The notes: a model not told the origin generated them from the sequence alone. Positions 11,025-21,574 are shown, counted from the first letter of the stretch. The stretch is DNA of 64,000 bases from Sciurus carolinensis (GCF_902686445.1 NC_062226.1:14852001-14916000); one strand, 5' to 3'. Translations and numbers: made by a program.

Positions 11025-11110
11025 AAAAATTTTGACCCTTACCTCACACCAAACATGTCCCAGGTAGATTGGAGGTTCAAGTTGTATTAGGAATAAAATA
11101 GTCTGACTGA
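11025..11110 (+). mobile_element. Short old L1 ORF2 fragment
   Basis: TTGACCCTTACCTCACACCA followed by CAGGTAGATTGGAGGTTCA resembles the L1 ORF2 segment upstream of the C-terminal domain. Too short and diverged to assign a subfamily. Confidence 0.4.
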
Positions 11111-11719
11111 GTAATTCGACTAGAGAGGTAGATTTGGGGAACCTCTTCATACAAACCTTCGATGAATACTTCCTCGGGTTTTGATCTCATTCTCTTCCTG
11201 CAGACTTTCCTGTTGAAACTGATCAAATGGCTAGAAATGTCCTGTTACTCTTAGAGCTCTCTTAACATAAACTTTTTAGTGTCCTCCATGGGCCCTTTGA
11301 AATGCACACATTCCAAAAACACATTATCTGGTTGGTTGAATTTTAACTCTAAGTAAGTTTAAAAGGGGAGACCAGAAGGAAGGGCAGGATTTCATTGGCT
11401 CTTATTTTGGTTACCGTTCCATATTGTCCCTGCCCCATCCAGGAAATGAAATGTGCTCTCCGGCCTGGCAGCAGATCTGTGAGCTCTGGAGTCTGTCCAC
11501 GTAGGGGGAGGGAGCCATATGTCAGGTGGCTGCTCGTCAGCAGCTCTGACACCTCCAGAGCTCCATGTGTCTCCCAGAGGCTGTGGCTTTCTGAGAGAGC
11601 CCAGCTTGCCTCTGAGGGCTGGGAAACTGCTTCAGAGGGAGAAGGACCCAGAAGAAAACCCACCCCAGCCCTTGGGTGGGTTGGGGAGTGAATATTCCTT
11701 AAGGGGAGAGCAACTCAGG
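11111..11719. other. Non-coding DNA, nothing recognised
   Basis: Frames of 98-104 codons overlap on opposite strands at 11349-11691. They do not resemble known proteins and share the same DNA, which argues for chance. Confidence 0.45.
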
Positions 11720-11925
11720 GGTATGGGTTGGAAACCAAGTTCTAGTTCAGCCTTCACCATCAGGTGATGGTGCAACTCTGGACTTGTCACTTCACCCTCC
11801 AAGTCTCTTACCTCATCTGTAGACAAGTGATAATATGCTTCCCTTCTAAGTTGAGAATGAACATCAAAAACCCTTGTGGACCCTTGGTCTGGTATAACGT
11901 AAGGCACAGATATGGGGTGGGTGGA
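11720..11925 (+). mobile_element. MIR SINE
   Basis: Sense MIR pattern: CAACTCTGGACTTGTCACTTCACC, CAAGTCTCTTACCTCATCTGTAGA, and downstream degenerate 3' sequence. Confidence 0.65.
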
Positions 11926-11974
11926 TCTTCCACCAGGATTCAAAGGACAGGTTAATGATAGTTGCAATAGCTTC

Positions 11975-12180
11975 CACACACGTTCCAGATGCTGTACTCA
12001 TATGTTATGCAGAGTACATAGTTTATTTAATTTATGCAGCAATCCCATGAAGATTCTTGTTCCCATCTTCTTGGTGAGAAATAGAGACTTTGAAGGGATC
12101 AAGTAACTCACCCAAGTTGGTGAGTGACAACCTTTGATTGGATACTGAGGCTGACTTTGGGCTTGGACTTCTAAACACTG
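11975..12180 (-). mobile_element. MIR SINE (antisense)
   Basis: Reversed MIR: AATCCCATGAAGATTCTTGT, TTGGTGAGAAATAGAGACTT, GATCAAGTAACTCACCCAAG, and TTGGTGAGTGACAACC. It follows a sense MIR by about 50 bp. Confidence 0.7.
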
Positions 12181-13116
12181 CCTGGTACAAGGATGGAGGG
12201 TTTTGAACAAGAAGGTTTCTAGTTGGAAGGAGGGTCATGAGAAAGGGATGGAAATAGTGAGATGGCAGGTTAAGTTGGAGAACAGAGATCATCAAAGAAA
12301 ATGGAAAACAGGTGAAAAGGTGGCAGATGAAGCTGACAACAGGATAGAGACCATAGAAATTGCTCTATTGAAAAGTAGATTTATCCAGGCAGGAAGTGCA
12401 TTAACTGAGTGTTGCATGAATAAATGGAGGATCCCAAGTAAATACTTGGATGGGCGAATGCATGGATAGATGGATGGTTCTGAACTCACAGGAGAATAAC
12501 AGCTCACAAGTGAAGAAGGACAGGAAAGAAGGAAGGACTCCAATGACCCCCTACCCTTGTGTAATTTTCTCCTCTTGAGTGAAGGTTGCCTTAGTCACCT
12601 GTTTCTCAGGGATCAGGTAGAGCAAAAGGGAGTCCTCCTGAGATTGAGTTACAGAAGGATGAGAGTTCTCCTGCTCCACAGCCTCTCTATTGTTCTCTCC
12701 CTGGATTTTGTTGGTAGAGTAAGTTGCTACATTGTGGGATGCCCTTTGGAGATGCCACATGGAAGGAAGGAGGAAAGGAGAAAAGGTTGGGAAGGAAGAG
12801 AAGGAGAAACAAAGAAGCCATTAACACCTACCTTCAAGGCAGGAAAGGAAGAAAAGATTTTCATGCATGAAGATTCCAGAGAACAGAACGAGTACAGTTT
12901 TAGATGCAATTGACGGCTAAGACCAATGCAGGAATCCAGAGAAATGCATTAGGCATCTAGAGGGTTGGTTTAAAACACAGAATCTTAAGTCACACCATGT
13001 GGGTTGGGAACTTGCCTTCATTACATTTACATGTGTGTGCGTACCAGGGCAGGGGTGGCTCCTGGTATCTGTACCCTCCTTCCTCCTCCATGATACAATT
13101 CCCGAGTGTTAACTGG
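12181..13116. other. Non-coding, purine-rich DNA
   Basis: Contains a GGAAGG/GAAAGG-rich tract (about 12755-12860). A 118-codon frame (12557-12913) is largely built from that tract. A TGGATAGATGGATGG micro-run lies near 12465. No gene recognised. Confidence 0.45.
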
Positions 13117-13556
13117 CATATTAGTTACCTATCATGAGTTAATAACCCCAAAACTTAATGGCTCGAAACACCAGTGATTAGAAATTGTTCTTCATGGTTT
13201 CTGTGTGTTGGGATTTGAGAGCAGCTTGCCTGGGAGTTTCTGGCTCGGGGTCCGCCATGTCCCTTGGAGCTGCGGTTATTTGAAGATTGACTGCAGGTCT
13301 GACACTTTCAAGATGGTGTACGCATCTGGTGGGTAAGCTGAGGTCCAGTTCCTCTACGTGTGACTGATGAGTGTCTTGTCTTTGTGGAATGATCGGGGGC
13401 TTTCCCCAAAGTGAGCAATCAAAGAGACTGAGGCAGAAACGACAGCATCTTGGAAAACACTTTCTGTCCCTTCTATTGTGATCTGTTTTTCACACAGTTC
13501 AACCCTGATTCAGTGTGGGTGGGGACTACACTAGGTCATAAACATGGAGGCTGGTT
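13117..13556 (-). mobile_element. ERVL/MaLR-type LTR (antisense)
   Basis: It opens with ATATTAGTTACCTATCATGA, then TTAATGGCTCGAAACACC, TTTCTGTGTGTTGGGATTTG, GCAGGTCTGACACTTTCAAG, AAAGTGAGCAATCAAAGAGA, and finishes with CAACCCTGATTCAGTGTGGG and GACTACACTAGGTCATAAAC. This order is that of a mammalian-wide antisense MaLR-like LTR. The subfamily is not resolved. Confidence 0.6.
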
Positions 13557-13564
13557 CTCATGGC

Positions 13565-13850
13565 TGGACCACCCAGAATAAGAACTATATTTCCCAACTT
13601 CCCCTAAGTTTGGCATGGCCATGTGACCAGGATTGGCCAGTGGGAAGTCGGCTAAGGCATTGTGTCTGAGTCTTGTCTTCCAAGTGAGGGGCCATGCCAT
13701 TCTCCTTCCTGTCCCTCCTTCCTGATGTTGGGAATGTGAATATCATGGCTGCAGCTTAAGTAGCATCTGGGACCATGAAGTGGAAGCCATATGTCAAAAA
13801 GGTGGGAAAAACAAATAGAAAAGAGCTAGATCCCTGATCATCATCAAGTT
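13565..13850 (+). mobile_element. Ancient interspersed repeat, family not named (copy A)
   Basis: AACTATATTTCCCAACTTCCCC, TGGCATGGCCATGTGACCAGG, TGGCCAGTGGGAAGT, TGGGAATGTGAATATCATGG and CCATGAAGTGGAAGCCATATG follow an abundant mammalian repeat order that I recognise but cannot name safely. Related copies lie at 50575-50850 (same strand) and 52255-52650 (opposite strand). Confidence 0.6.
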
Positions 13851-13879
13851 GTAGAGAATGCTCTGGATTAGTACTGGCA

Positions 13880-14015
13880 AACTGATCACTATCTTGAACT
13901 TTCAGTTTCCTTCTCTCTGAAATGGGGACAATCACATAGAGATGTTGTAAGCCATGAGTAATGTCCTGTATGTAAAGTACATGACACAAAACTGAGCTCA
14001 GAGGAAGTACTTGAT
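13880..14015 (+). mobile_element. MIR SINE
   Basis: CTTGAACTTTCAGTTTCCTTCTCTCTGAAATGGGGACAAT and AGAGATGTTGTAAGCCATGAG match the sense MIR core and 3' half. Confidence 0.7.
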
Positions 14016-14024
14016 ACTTTTCTG

Positions 14025-14120
14025 GGTTATTATTTTCCCCATGTTACTGATGGTAAGTTGAGTCATTTGGCAGGGTCAAGACTTGAACACAGATTTTTCT
14101 TTGAAACCTGTTGTCATAAC
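14025..14120 (-). mobile_element. MIR SINE fragment (antisense)
   Basis: TATTTTCCCCATGTTACTGATGG, GAGTCATTTGGCAGGGTCAAG, and ACTTGAACACAG match the reversed MIR core. The ID SINE that follows appears to have inserted near its end. Confidence 0.55.
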
Positions 14121-14137
14121 TATTATATATATATATT

Positions 14138-14218
14138 TTTCTTGCAGCACTGGGGATTGAACCTAGGCCTTTGCACATGTTGTAGAAGTACTCTACCATT
14201 GAGCTACCTCCAATCCCA
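14138..14218 (-). mobile_element. ID SINE (tRNA-derived, antisense)
   Basis: The reverse complement reads as an ID element. It has an A-box-like TAGCTCAATGGTAGAGTAC, a B-box-like GGTTCAATCCC, and an A/T-rich tail (TATATATATATATTTTT on the plus strand). ID elements derive from a tRNA/BC1-like RNA transcribed by Pol III and are moved by L1. This copy has several substitutions in both boxes. No clear target duplication is visible. Confidence 0.85.
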
Positions 14219-14954
14219 AGGAGACATTCTTTTGGTAAATCAGGGGAATTTAGTAGATGGAAGTAAGGTTGTTAAGTTAGGTGAATCTGATTGTGGGTTT
14301 GGAACAGGGAACACGGCTCTGTGGGTAGTAGGGAGCAAGCAAATGCTCTTGGAATAGAAGAGGCAGGAGTAAAGCCGTAGAAATGAAGGCTCTGTGTGTC
14401 CTCCTTAGGGGCTCCTTTTACCGAGTCTAGCTTTACAATCCTGCTATGTTCAGAGGACTTTTTTTCTTGTCATTTGGTTTTTAATTCTTTCTCCAAAATG
14501 ACCTCCAAGAAAGGATGTAGATGAGACCCCAAAGCAGTAACTTGCCTGCAACTTAACTCGTGGCTTGACTCTCCTCCAATGATTATAACCAACCCTGAAA
14601 TCGGACTTTTCACCCTTGATTGGGTGATCAGGTGTAAATATACATTTTAATTATTTACATAATTAAGTCAGTGATTTGCTGCTGATCTGATATGTTTGAC
14701 AATATTTCAGTACCATCTGTTTCCTAATTGGACTTAATCTCCAAAAGATGTTACCAAAATAGCCACAAAATAATAACAAAAATTCAAGGCACACAGTAAC
14801 CCTCCACTCCCTTATACTACATTCATGAGTATACATGACACAATGTGTCCCTTCAGTTTTTGTGGCTTTAGACATTATGTGTGTGTGACCTAGTAGCTTC
14901 TGTCACGTATTGAAGGTATCTAGGTGAGGTAGAAAAATTCACCTGTGTTGGTTC
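14219..14954. other. Non-coding DNA, nothing recognised
   Basis: No repeat family recognised. The 99-codon frame at 14058-14357 crosses the MIR and ID elements and is an artefact of them. Confidence 0.45.
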
Positions 14955-15040
14955 CAGGAGGCCAACTCAGGAGCTGGCTCTCTGTGTGACCTCAGGCAGG
15001 TTAATCTCCCTCTCTGGGCCTTAGCTCTGATGTGCATATA
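14955..15040 (+). mobile_element. MIR SINE fragment
   Basis: CTGTGTGACCTCAGGCAGGTTAAT and CTCTCTGGGCCTTAGCTCTG are the sense MIR core. First of three sense MIRs in 600 bp. Confidence 0.75.
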
Positions 15041-15159
15041 CCCTTGGTTCCCATCTGGTGTTTGATTGACTTCTTCATTGTATATTACCCCCATCAAATG
15101 GATGCTGCTCTTGTCAGGTATCTTTTGTTATTAACAGGTCCTTCTTGAAGTAGGATCTG

Positions 15160-15260
15160 GCGACCTGGGTGAGAGTTGGCCTTGCTCTGTGACCTGGGGT
15201 GATCTCTTTTTCTTGGCTGAATCTGAATTATTATTTTGTAAAATGAAATAAAGATGCTCA
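15160..15260 (+). mobile_element. MIR SINE fragment
   Basis: TTGCTCTGTGACCTGGGGTGATC and the following TTTGTAAAATGAAATAAAGATG match a diverged sense MIR core. Second of the local trio. Confidence 0.55.
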
Positions 15261-15304
15261 AAATGGATCATGTCACTTTACCCCGTTGGGTAACCTTGTC
15301 ACGG

Positions 15305-15540
15305 AGAGTAGAATGTTGGCTCAGAGTGGGCTGCGAACTTAAAGGCCCAGATGAGCATTCCTGCCTCTCCACTTGGTAGCCATATGCCCTCGGGAAATGA
15401 CTTTAGCCTTCCAGGCCTCAGTTTTCCTTTCTGTAAAATGGAGTTCATGACTCCCTTCCTTCTAGGCTTAATAAGGGAGTGTTTGAAAATCCTCAAGTGA
15501 GCAGTAAACTCTCAGCTCAGGTTAATTGTCATCATGGTAG
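15305..15540 (+). mobile_element. MIR SINE
   Basis: CTCTCCACTTGGTAGCCATA, CCTTCCAGGCCTCAGTTTTCC, TTTCTGTAAAATGGAGTTCA and an AGTAAACTCTCAGC 3' part give a near full-length sense MIR. Third of the local trio. Confidence 0.75.
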
Positions 15541-15929
15541 TGATTGTAAGCATTGCATTTGAAAACCTGCTTTGAAGAACTATGAAAAATAATGAATTCT
15601 TTTTCTTTGTTCTTTGTTTCTCAAAGTATGTGATACTTATTTATTCATTAATTTATTCATTTTCCTGCAGACTTAAAAAAATGAAGTACTCATTTTGTAG
15701 GCAAAAAAGAAGGCAAATAAGATTTAAGTGACCTCTGTAACAGGCGGGCTTTAGAAATTGATTTTTTTTCCCCACAGAGAGTCCAAGAAGACTTTATTTC
15801 TGTTTGCAAGAAAGTCATTGTCACCAAGCTGTCTTGTTTTATTTTGAGTGTTTATGGCTCAAGTTGAGAGCAGTAGCATGACGTTATGTTCACAGGTGTT
15901 TCTCCCACTCTGTAGTTCCTCTGGCAAGA
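15541..15929. other. Non-coding AT-rich DNA, nothing recognised
   Basis: Contains an ATTTATTCATTAATTTATTCATT micro-repeat near 15640. No repeat family or exon supported. Confidence 0.4.
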
Positions 15930-16830
15930 ATCGTCTAGTTACTGTTTTTAAACACCTACCACGGACCAGCCGTGGTCCTAGGACTGAGAAAACAGCAATG
16001 GATGTGATGGTCAAGGTCTCCTCCACGCCCCATGTGCACATTCTAGCGGGAAAACACACGCGCCCGCCTGCGTGCGCACAGGACTTATGATGTCCAGCGG
16101 ACGGTGGACCACGGGAGGGACAAGCCTGGGGGGATGACGAAGGGAAGGACTCAGGCAGAAGTGCTGTTTGAACAAGGGAACATGCTTGTGGGTACCGATC
16201 AGAGTGTGTGCTAGGCCAGGGCACATCCCGGGCCAAGCCCCCAAGGCGCGACATGCTTGCGCATTAGCATCAAAAGAAGGCCAGTGCTGCTGGAGCTGAG
16301 CAAGGGGAGGAAGGGGCAAAACCAGGTTGCAGGGACCAGGCTGCTGGGTGGAGTAAGGGCTTAGGACCTTATTCTGCAAGGAGGTAAATTGCAGTCTTTG
16401 GAGGGTCCTGGACATGGAAAGTGTATGGATGGGTTTGTGCTTGAACGTGATGGTTCTAGTCTCTGTCTTAAGAACAGACAGCAAAGGCTATTCAAAGAGG
16501 AGCAGAGAGATCAGGTGGGAGGCTCTCATAGTGCACCTGTGCACACAAGGCGATAGTCACAGGGTGGGAAGAGCTGGGGGTGGTGCGACGATTAATTTCA
16601 GTGTGCTTTAGAGGTGGATTTGCTGAGAATTGCTAATGGAACAGAATAGGTCTTGGGGAAGTGAGAGGACTCAAGGATAGCTTCGAGGTCCTTGACCAGG
16701 CAACTGGGGCAAAGCAAGTGTTCATTCTTGAGATGGAGAGAGTCAGGTGAAGAGCCAAGTTCCTCTTCCTTTTTTGAAAGGTTAGGATCAAGGGCTCCAT
16801 TTTGCACATAGCAAGCACCTCGTAAGTACA
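15930..16830 (-). mobile_element. Long L2 LINE fragment (antisense)
   Basis: The block TTTTTAAACACCTACCACGG plus CGTGGTCCTAGGACTGAG, then CATTCTAGCGGGAAAACAC, GCTGCTGGAGCTGAGCAAGG, GACCTTATTCTGCAAGGAGG and TTTGGAGGGTCCTGGACATG follow the reversed L2 3' UTR into ORF2. Minus-strand frames of 131 and 157 codons (15859-16254, 16011-16484) lie inside, but they are not a recognisable reverse transcriptase and contain no long intact L2 ORF. Confidence 0.6.
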
Positions 16831-17019
16831 CAATGTGTATTCAGAACCACACACGTGATACCTAAGCCAGAACCTGGCTCCGACCGCTGTATAGTAGCTG
16901 TGCTACCAGTGAGTTAAGAAAAGTTCAAGGTCTTCTACCTGGGATCCTCCAACATCCAGTGAGGGTACCAGGAGGCCATCCTGACAAGGAGCAAGCAGCC
17001 ACGCAGGAGAAAAGTCTGG

Positions 17020-17445
17020 TGACTTCGGAGCCCCATGGACTGCGTGGATTGGAACAACAGGAGCTCATTCCCCCCGGGTGCTGGAGGCCAACAGTCCCCC
17101 AATCAAATTCTTTGTAGTGTCACGTTCCCTCTGAAGCCCCCAGGGGAAGACCCTTCCTCACATTTTCTGGCTTCTGGTGGTTGTCAGCAGCCTGGGGTGT
17201 TCCTTGATTGGTTGCAGCAGAGTTGAGATCTCCGCTCTCTCACATATTCATCCCGCGTCTGCTCTGCGTCCTCCAAGGCTCTTTCTCCTTAAAAGGGCAC
17301 CAGTCATGGGGTTGAGGGTCCACTAGAATCCTGTGACCTTGTCTTAACTTGACTACATTTTGCAAAACCCTGTTTTTGAGTAAAATCACATGCACAGGAA
17401 CTGGGGTTCAAATGGTTTAGGGAGACACGATTAGGCCTGTAGAAT
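17020..17445 (-). mobile_element. MLT1-type ERVL-MaLR LTR (antisense)
   Basis: Reversed MLT1 order: GGAACAACAGGAGCTCATTC, GTGCTGGAGGCCAACAGTCC, TTCTGGCTTCTGGTGGTTGT, GGTTGCAGCAGAG, AAAAGGGCACCAGTCATGGG, GGGTCCACTAGAATCCTGTG, CTTAACTTGACTACATTTTGCAAA, and ACAGGAACTGGGGTTCA. Near full length but strongly diverged. Confidence 0.65.
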
Positions 17446-18134
17446 GAAGCAGTACAGTTTCTGACTGACTCTGTTTTGTGTCTTCTGTCAGCACTGCCTG
17501 ACAGTCATAGTGAATATTCAGATTTAAAATTTCCCTTCACTGGTCATTTTGGGGAATTCAATATAATAGCATTTTCCAAATAGTACTTATGCAGGATGTT
17601 AAGAAGGTATTAGCCTGAAAAGGTTCTTGTGGTCAGATACATTGGAGCAGTACTGTGCTAAACTCCTCTCTCTCTTTTTTAATTGCAGGACTTATCAGTG
17701 TATTAGCTGATTGGGCACAGGGAATCTCTAAGAAAAAAGTAGGGAGTACACAGCGTTCCCTTTAGTTTCTAGAACATTCAGGTCACAGAGCATATCATGT
17801 TGAGATGTAGGGGGAAGTGTGGGTGCCTGAAAGATGGTTCCATAAATGACATAGAAATAACCTTGAGAGGTTTATCTCCTGGAGAACGCTCCTGAGCACA
17901 TTATACCATCTATTCACGATCAGCGAGTTCCATTATGCAGATGAAATCCTGTGGAAACAAATCTGACACGAGGAAGAGAGAGAGACAGAGAAAGAAAAAA
18001 AAAAAGTTTAATCTACCTTAGACATTTGATTCCATTTCAACCTTCTCAGGAAAATGTCTCCTCTGTAACTCTGCCAATGGATTTGAGTTGATCCTGTTAC
18101 ACTTGGTATCACTTGTTCTTTTCCAACTAATATC
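17446..18134. other. Non-coding DNA, nothing recognised
   Basis: AT-leaning unique DNA. A purine run (AGAGAGAGACAGAGAAAG...) lies near 17975-18005. No exon supported. Confidence 0.45.
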
Positions 18135-18310
18135 TGAATGCTGATTCAGAGCCCACTGTGGGCCAAGTGTATCATGTATACTATCCCATTTTATCCTTCC
18201 CGTGTCCTAAAACACTTTTGCCCTTTTATAAATGAGGATACTGAGGCTGGGACAGGTGGAACATCTTGTTCGGTGTTGTGTAATTAGTAATTGCAGCAAC
18301 AGTAATTGCT
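18135..18310 (-). mobile_element. MIR SINE (antisense)
   Basis: TGTGGGCCAAGTGTATCATG, ATAAATGAGGATACTGAGGC and the degenerate block after it give a reversed MIR. First of five antisense MIRs between 18.1 and 21.0 kb. Confidence 0.75.
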
Positions 18311-18474
18311 AGACTGTCCTGGACTGTCTTTAAGATCCATGATTCTTTCAGATGATTCTGGATGCTTTTGGTTTAATTGTTTGTTTTTTTTTTTGGAAGG
18401 AAGGAGGGGAGAAATTAACTTTACAGAGAACAGAGAATAAGGGAAAGCAAGTTATTAGTGAAGATAATAGTAGC

Positions 18475-18650
18475 CACCCATGACGGTGTTTGTGTCATTT
18501 GCCAGACGTGTCCAGTAGAAACGTCACAGCTTTCCTATGAAGTGGGCATTTAGATCCCATTTTACAGATGAGAAGACACAGTGATTTTCCAGATAGCAAG
18601 TGCAATAGTTTGGATTAGAAACCGAGTTGGATGGCGGAGTTCAGAATTTC
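18475..18650 (-). mobile_element. MIR SINE (antisense)
   Basis: ATCCCATTTTACAGATGAGAAG, CAGTGATTTTCCAGATAGCA and TGGATTAGAAACCGAG are the reversed MIR core. Confidence 0.75.
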
Positions 18651-19129
18651 ATCCTATGTGTTCCTTCTAGGTGTATTTAAATGGGGTCTTCCATTTGACT
18701 ATGGTGGGGGTCACGGGCATACAGTGGTGTTCGGAGCCCTGTGTTGAGAAGGATGCTGAAGCTCCGTCTAGCCTCAATGAGAAGGTGGTATTTAGTGTGG
18801 GGAGTGCGTCCTGGGAATGCAGACCACCGGCACCTGTGCTTCCACTGCTACTCTGGCTTCCTCTTCCACTGTTCTGAGCTGTCTGTTTTGTTTTATTCCT
18901 TTCCTTTCTTCACTATGTTCCAATTTGCAGAGGGAGAGTTAGATTAGAACCATTATGAGCGTAGTTTTTATTTAATGGTGTGTCTAAATGGGAGATATGG
19001 TCAAAGTGGGATGCTGTGCTGGCCGATTATAACACTGTTGAACATCACCTTGACATTGAACTACCATCTAAGGTAGGACCTTCTTGTCCTCTTTGAGTTA
19101 GTTGATCCTCCCCCCTCTCCAGGTTTGCA
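18651..19129. other. Non-coding DNA, nothing recognised
   Basis: Two 68-codon frames in different registers (18671-18877, 18741-18947) overlap. No recognisable protein or repeat. Confidence 0.4.
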
Positions 19130-19285
19130 AGGAATACAGGGTGGGGTTCTGATCCCACTTTACAGATGAAAACACTGAGACTCAAGGAAGCACAGTGACC
19201 TCTTTTTGTTTTCCTCAGAAAGCTTCTAAGTAACATTAACAGAGTGGGAGGCAGGTCTTCTGCCTCTGAGTCCAGTGGTCTGGCT
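19130..19285 (-). mobile_element. MIR SINE (antisense)
   Basis: GATCCCACTTTACAGATGAA, AACACTGAGACTCAAGGAAG, GGCAGGTCTTCTGCCTCTGA and CAGTGGTCTGGCTACCAC match reversed MIR. Confidence 0.75.
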
Positions 19286-19499
19286 ACCACACTAGCATTT
19301 CCCTCTTGGTTTGGTCTGGTCATCACTGAAGGGTGCTCGGAGTTGGTTTGAGATGAAGCTAGAGTGTTAGTCTTGCGGATCCGCTTTGGGTGAAGGAAAT
19401 GACAGGCATGACCAGGAAAGAGCAAAGTTTGGAGATGAGAACATGTTGTTATCTTTCCTTCCCTTCACAGCGTGCAGTGCTTTCCTATATTGAATAATA

Positions 19500-19665
19500 A
19501 TAACAATGCCATACTAAACGACATGTTAGATGTTTGCCACGAACCAGGAAGTATGTGAAATGCTTTCACTGGATGAGATAATTTAATCTGAATTATGATG
19601 CTAAAAATTTAGGCCTAGTCCATTTTACAGATGACAAAACTGAGTCTCAACTAGGTTTGCTGTTT
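19500..19665 (-). mobile_element. MIR SINE (antisense)
   Basis: TTTGCCACGAACCAGGAAGT, ATAATTTAATCTGAATTATG, CCATTTTACAGATGACAAAA and CTGAGTCTCAACTAGG match reversed MIR. Confidence 0.75.
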
Positions 19666-19769
19666 GCCAGGCTGGACAGGTTCTGAGCTGGGATGGGGAA
19701 GCTGGAATTCCAGAGCCTGCTCCCGTATCCCTAGTGCCTCCTGCCCTGTGAGCTGCCCCACCAGGCTAG

Positions 19770-19790
19770 CTGAGCACCATGGACACCCCT
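19770..19790 (+). promoter_or_regulatory. REST/NRSF (RE1)-like motif
   Basis: Contains AGCACCATGGACA, an exact match to 13 contiguous positions across the centre of the 21-bp RE1 consensus, with partial matches in both outer flanks. REST recruits repressors to RE1 sites near neuronal genes. There is one site and no neuronal exon nearby in the window, so a function is only possible. Confidence 0.45.
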
Positions 19791-20085
19791 GGGTATCTAT
19801 TTTAAGATCCCAAAGCTTTTGTTGGCTTATAAACATCAGATCTGCAGCTGATGTAGCACACAGCACAGACTCCCGGCGTCCCAGAGCAGGCTGCACAGGC
19901 TGGGGCCAGGACCCGGCAGCCAGTCATGCGCCTTCTATAAATACAGCCCTCCAGCTGATGCAGACGGAGACGTGAAGTCTCTCCTTGCAGAACTCTGACT
20001 TCAAATACAGTTACCCCCCGGGCTTCTGTCTTTTTGCAAATACTCATATAAATCCTCAAATTTGTTGTTACCCTTCCTTGGATCT

Positions 20086-20104
20086 ATTTTTTTTTTTTTT
20101 TTTG
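20086..20104 (+). repeat. Poly(T) tract
   Basis: About nineteen T residues. It could be a relic retroposon tail on the minus strand, but I see no recognisable body or target duplication. Confidence 0.9.
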
Positions 20105-20109
20105 GTCTT

Positions 20110-20560
20110 CCTTTGTATTGTTTTAAAAAGGAAGAAAGCTTTCTGGTTTTTTCTTTTAAAATCCAATTTAATCCTCCATTTAGGGTCGTCTTGCCAATCA
20201 GGAAATGAAATACAATCACATCAGGCAAAGCTTTCAATTCAGCCCTGTCTTCATATTTTGCCATTTGAGTGGTGAAATTTACACAGCCTCGTACCACTCT
20301 AATTGATTCTTCTAACCTGATCATGACTTTTACCATGCTGTGGTTAGAACACTCGACTGGCCTTATTTCTCTGCTGTCAGGGCATATATCACCTTTAAAG
20401 GAACCCACACTGTCAGGAAGTTTATGTCTCAAATTTAAGATTTCTTAAATGAAACAAGAAGCGCTGAGCAGTTTAGAGAGCTTAATAAGAATAATAAAAC
20501 ATTCAAACATGAGGCTTTCTCTTTTTCTGAAAACTTTATTAAAAAAAAAGACATTAGCCT
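20110..20560. promoter_or_regulatory. Candidate conserved non-coding element
   Basis: Repeat-free AT-rich block with homeodomain-like words (CTAATTGATT near 20300; TTAATAAGAATAATAAAAC near 20484), GATA-like TGATAA-type words and a TTTAAAGGAACCC core. The 143-codon minus-strand frame over 20001-20432 gives no recognisable protein. The inference rests on composition and absence of transposons only. Confidence 0.3.
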
Positions 20561-20924
20561 TTCCCTGTATCCTGGGCGCATCAAAGGTAACCAATTTCTT
20601 TCAGCCTTATAAAACCTGTAATGACAGAATGTATCCTGACTTGAACGATGGCACCGTCAGACTTGGGCTTACAAAAGGGTGACCCCTGCCCCATCTGTGA
20701 AAACAAGAAGAGATTGGCTTGGACACTCCGAGTGAATACAGATGGTGTGGCGAATCTGCTGCAGAAGTCACTCTGTTTAGACTTAGAGAATGTTCTCTCC
20801 AATATGTATGTCATTACCCATGCAAATGCCACCCAAAACTGCAGAGGCCTAACTCTTACTGGAATACCCGGCTGGACTGGGAGACTAGGGTCCTGGTCTC
20901 CAAGTTCAGCTGGGTCTCCAAGAG

Positions 20925-21030
20925 TCACCATTTACTATGGAACAGGCACTTTTCATCTTCACTTAAATTTCCCCAAATCTGTGAGTAATATTATCATCTC
21001 CATTTAACAGACGAACGGTCTGTACTCTTT
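20925..21030 (-). mobile_element. MIR SINE fragment (antisense)
   Basis: CACCATTTACTATGGAACAG, TATTATCATCTCCATTTAACAGACG match the reversed MIR core and 3' half. Confidence 0.65.
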
Positions 21031-21140
21031 AATAAAGGATTTTAAGGAATACTTTTCACAGGGCCTGTGTCAACCAAGATGAAACTTGGAATGTGAGCCT
21101 AAGTCTCTCTGGAATCCAGATCTCTTCTTTCAGCTTGGTC

Positions 21141-21561
21141 TGGATCTGGTTGAATTTGCCTCCCAAGGGTTTGTGTGTTGGAAGCGTGATTCCCAGTGTG
21201 AGCATGGCAAGAGGTGGTGGTGTCTATGTGGGGTTGGACCTAGAGGGAGGGCCCTGAAGGCACTGCCCTCCGAAGGAATGGGTTTAGTTCTCATGGGACC
21301 CTGGTAGGTCTTGCAAGAACAATGTTGTAAAAGGAGCTTAGTCCCAAAATCACGTTCTGGCAACCTGTCTCATCATGTGATTTCTGAGTCTTGCACTTGC
21401 TCCTGTCATTGGGACACTCTCTGTCATGAGGCATCAGCAGAGCCAAACAAATGTTGATGCCATGCAGTTGAACCTCAGAACTGAGCTAAATAAACCTCAT
21501 TTCTTTATAAAGTACCTAGCCTCAGGTATTTCATTACAGTAAAAGAAAACAGCCTAATATG
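21141..21561 (+). mobile_element. MST/THE1-type ERVL-MaLR LTR
   Basis: Sense order of an MST-like LTR: TTGAATTTGCCTCCCAAGGG, GTGTGTTGGAAGCGTGATTCCC, a GGAGGGCCCTGAAGG middle, TAGTTCTCATGGGACCC, GATGCCATGCAGTTGAACC, TAAATAAACCTCATTTCTTT (a polyadenylation-signal region) and CTCAGGTATTTCATTACAG. About 420 bp, solo. A 73-codon frame (21086-21307) lies inside it. Confidence 0.75.
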
Positions 21562-21574
21562 GCCACTATACTGG

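Noticed and set aside
14138..14218. Possible tRNA gene
   Set aside because: A-box and B-box similarity is explained by an ID SINE. No complete cloverleaf, and an A/T tail follows.
16011..16484. 157-codon minus-strand frame
   Set aside because: Lies in an antisense L2. No reverse transcriptase motif is visible.
20001..20432. 143-codon minus-strand frame
   Set aside because: Lysine-rich tail comes from the poly(T) tract at 20086-20104. No protein resemblance.
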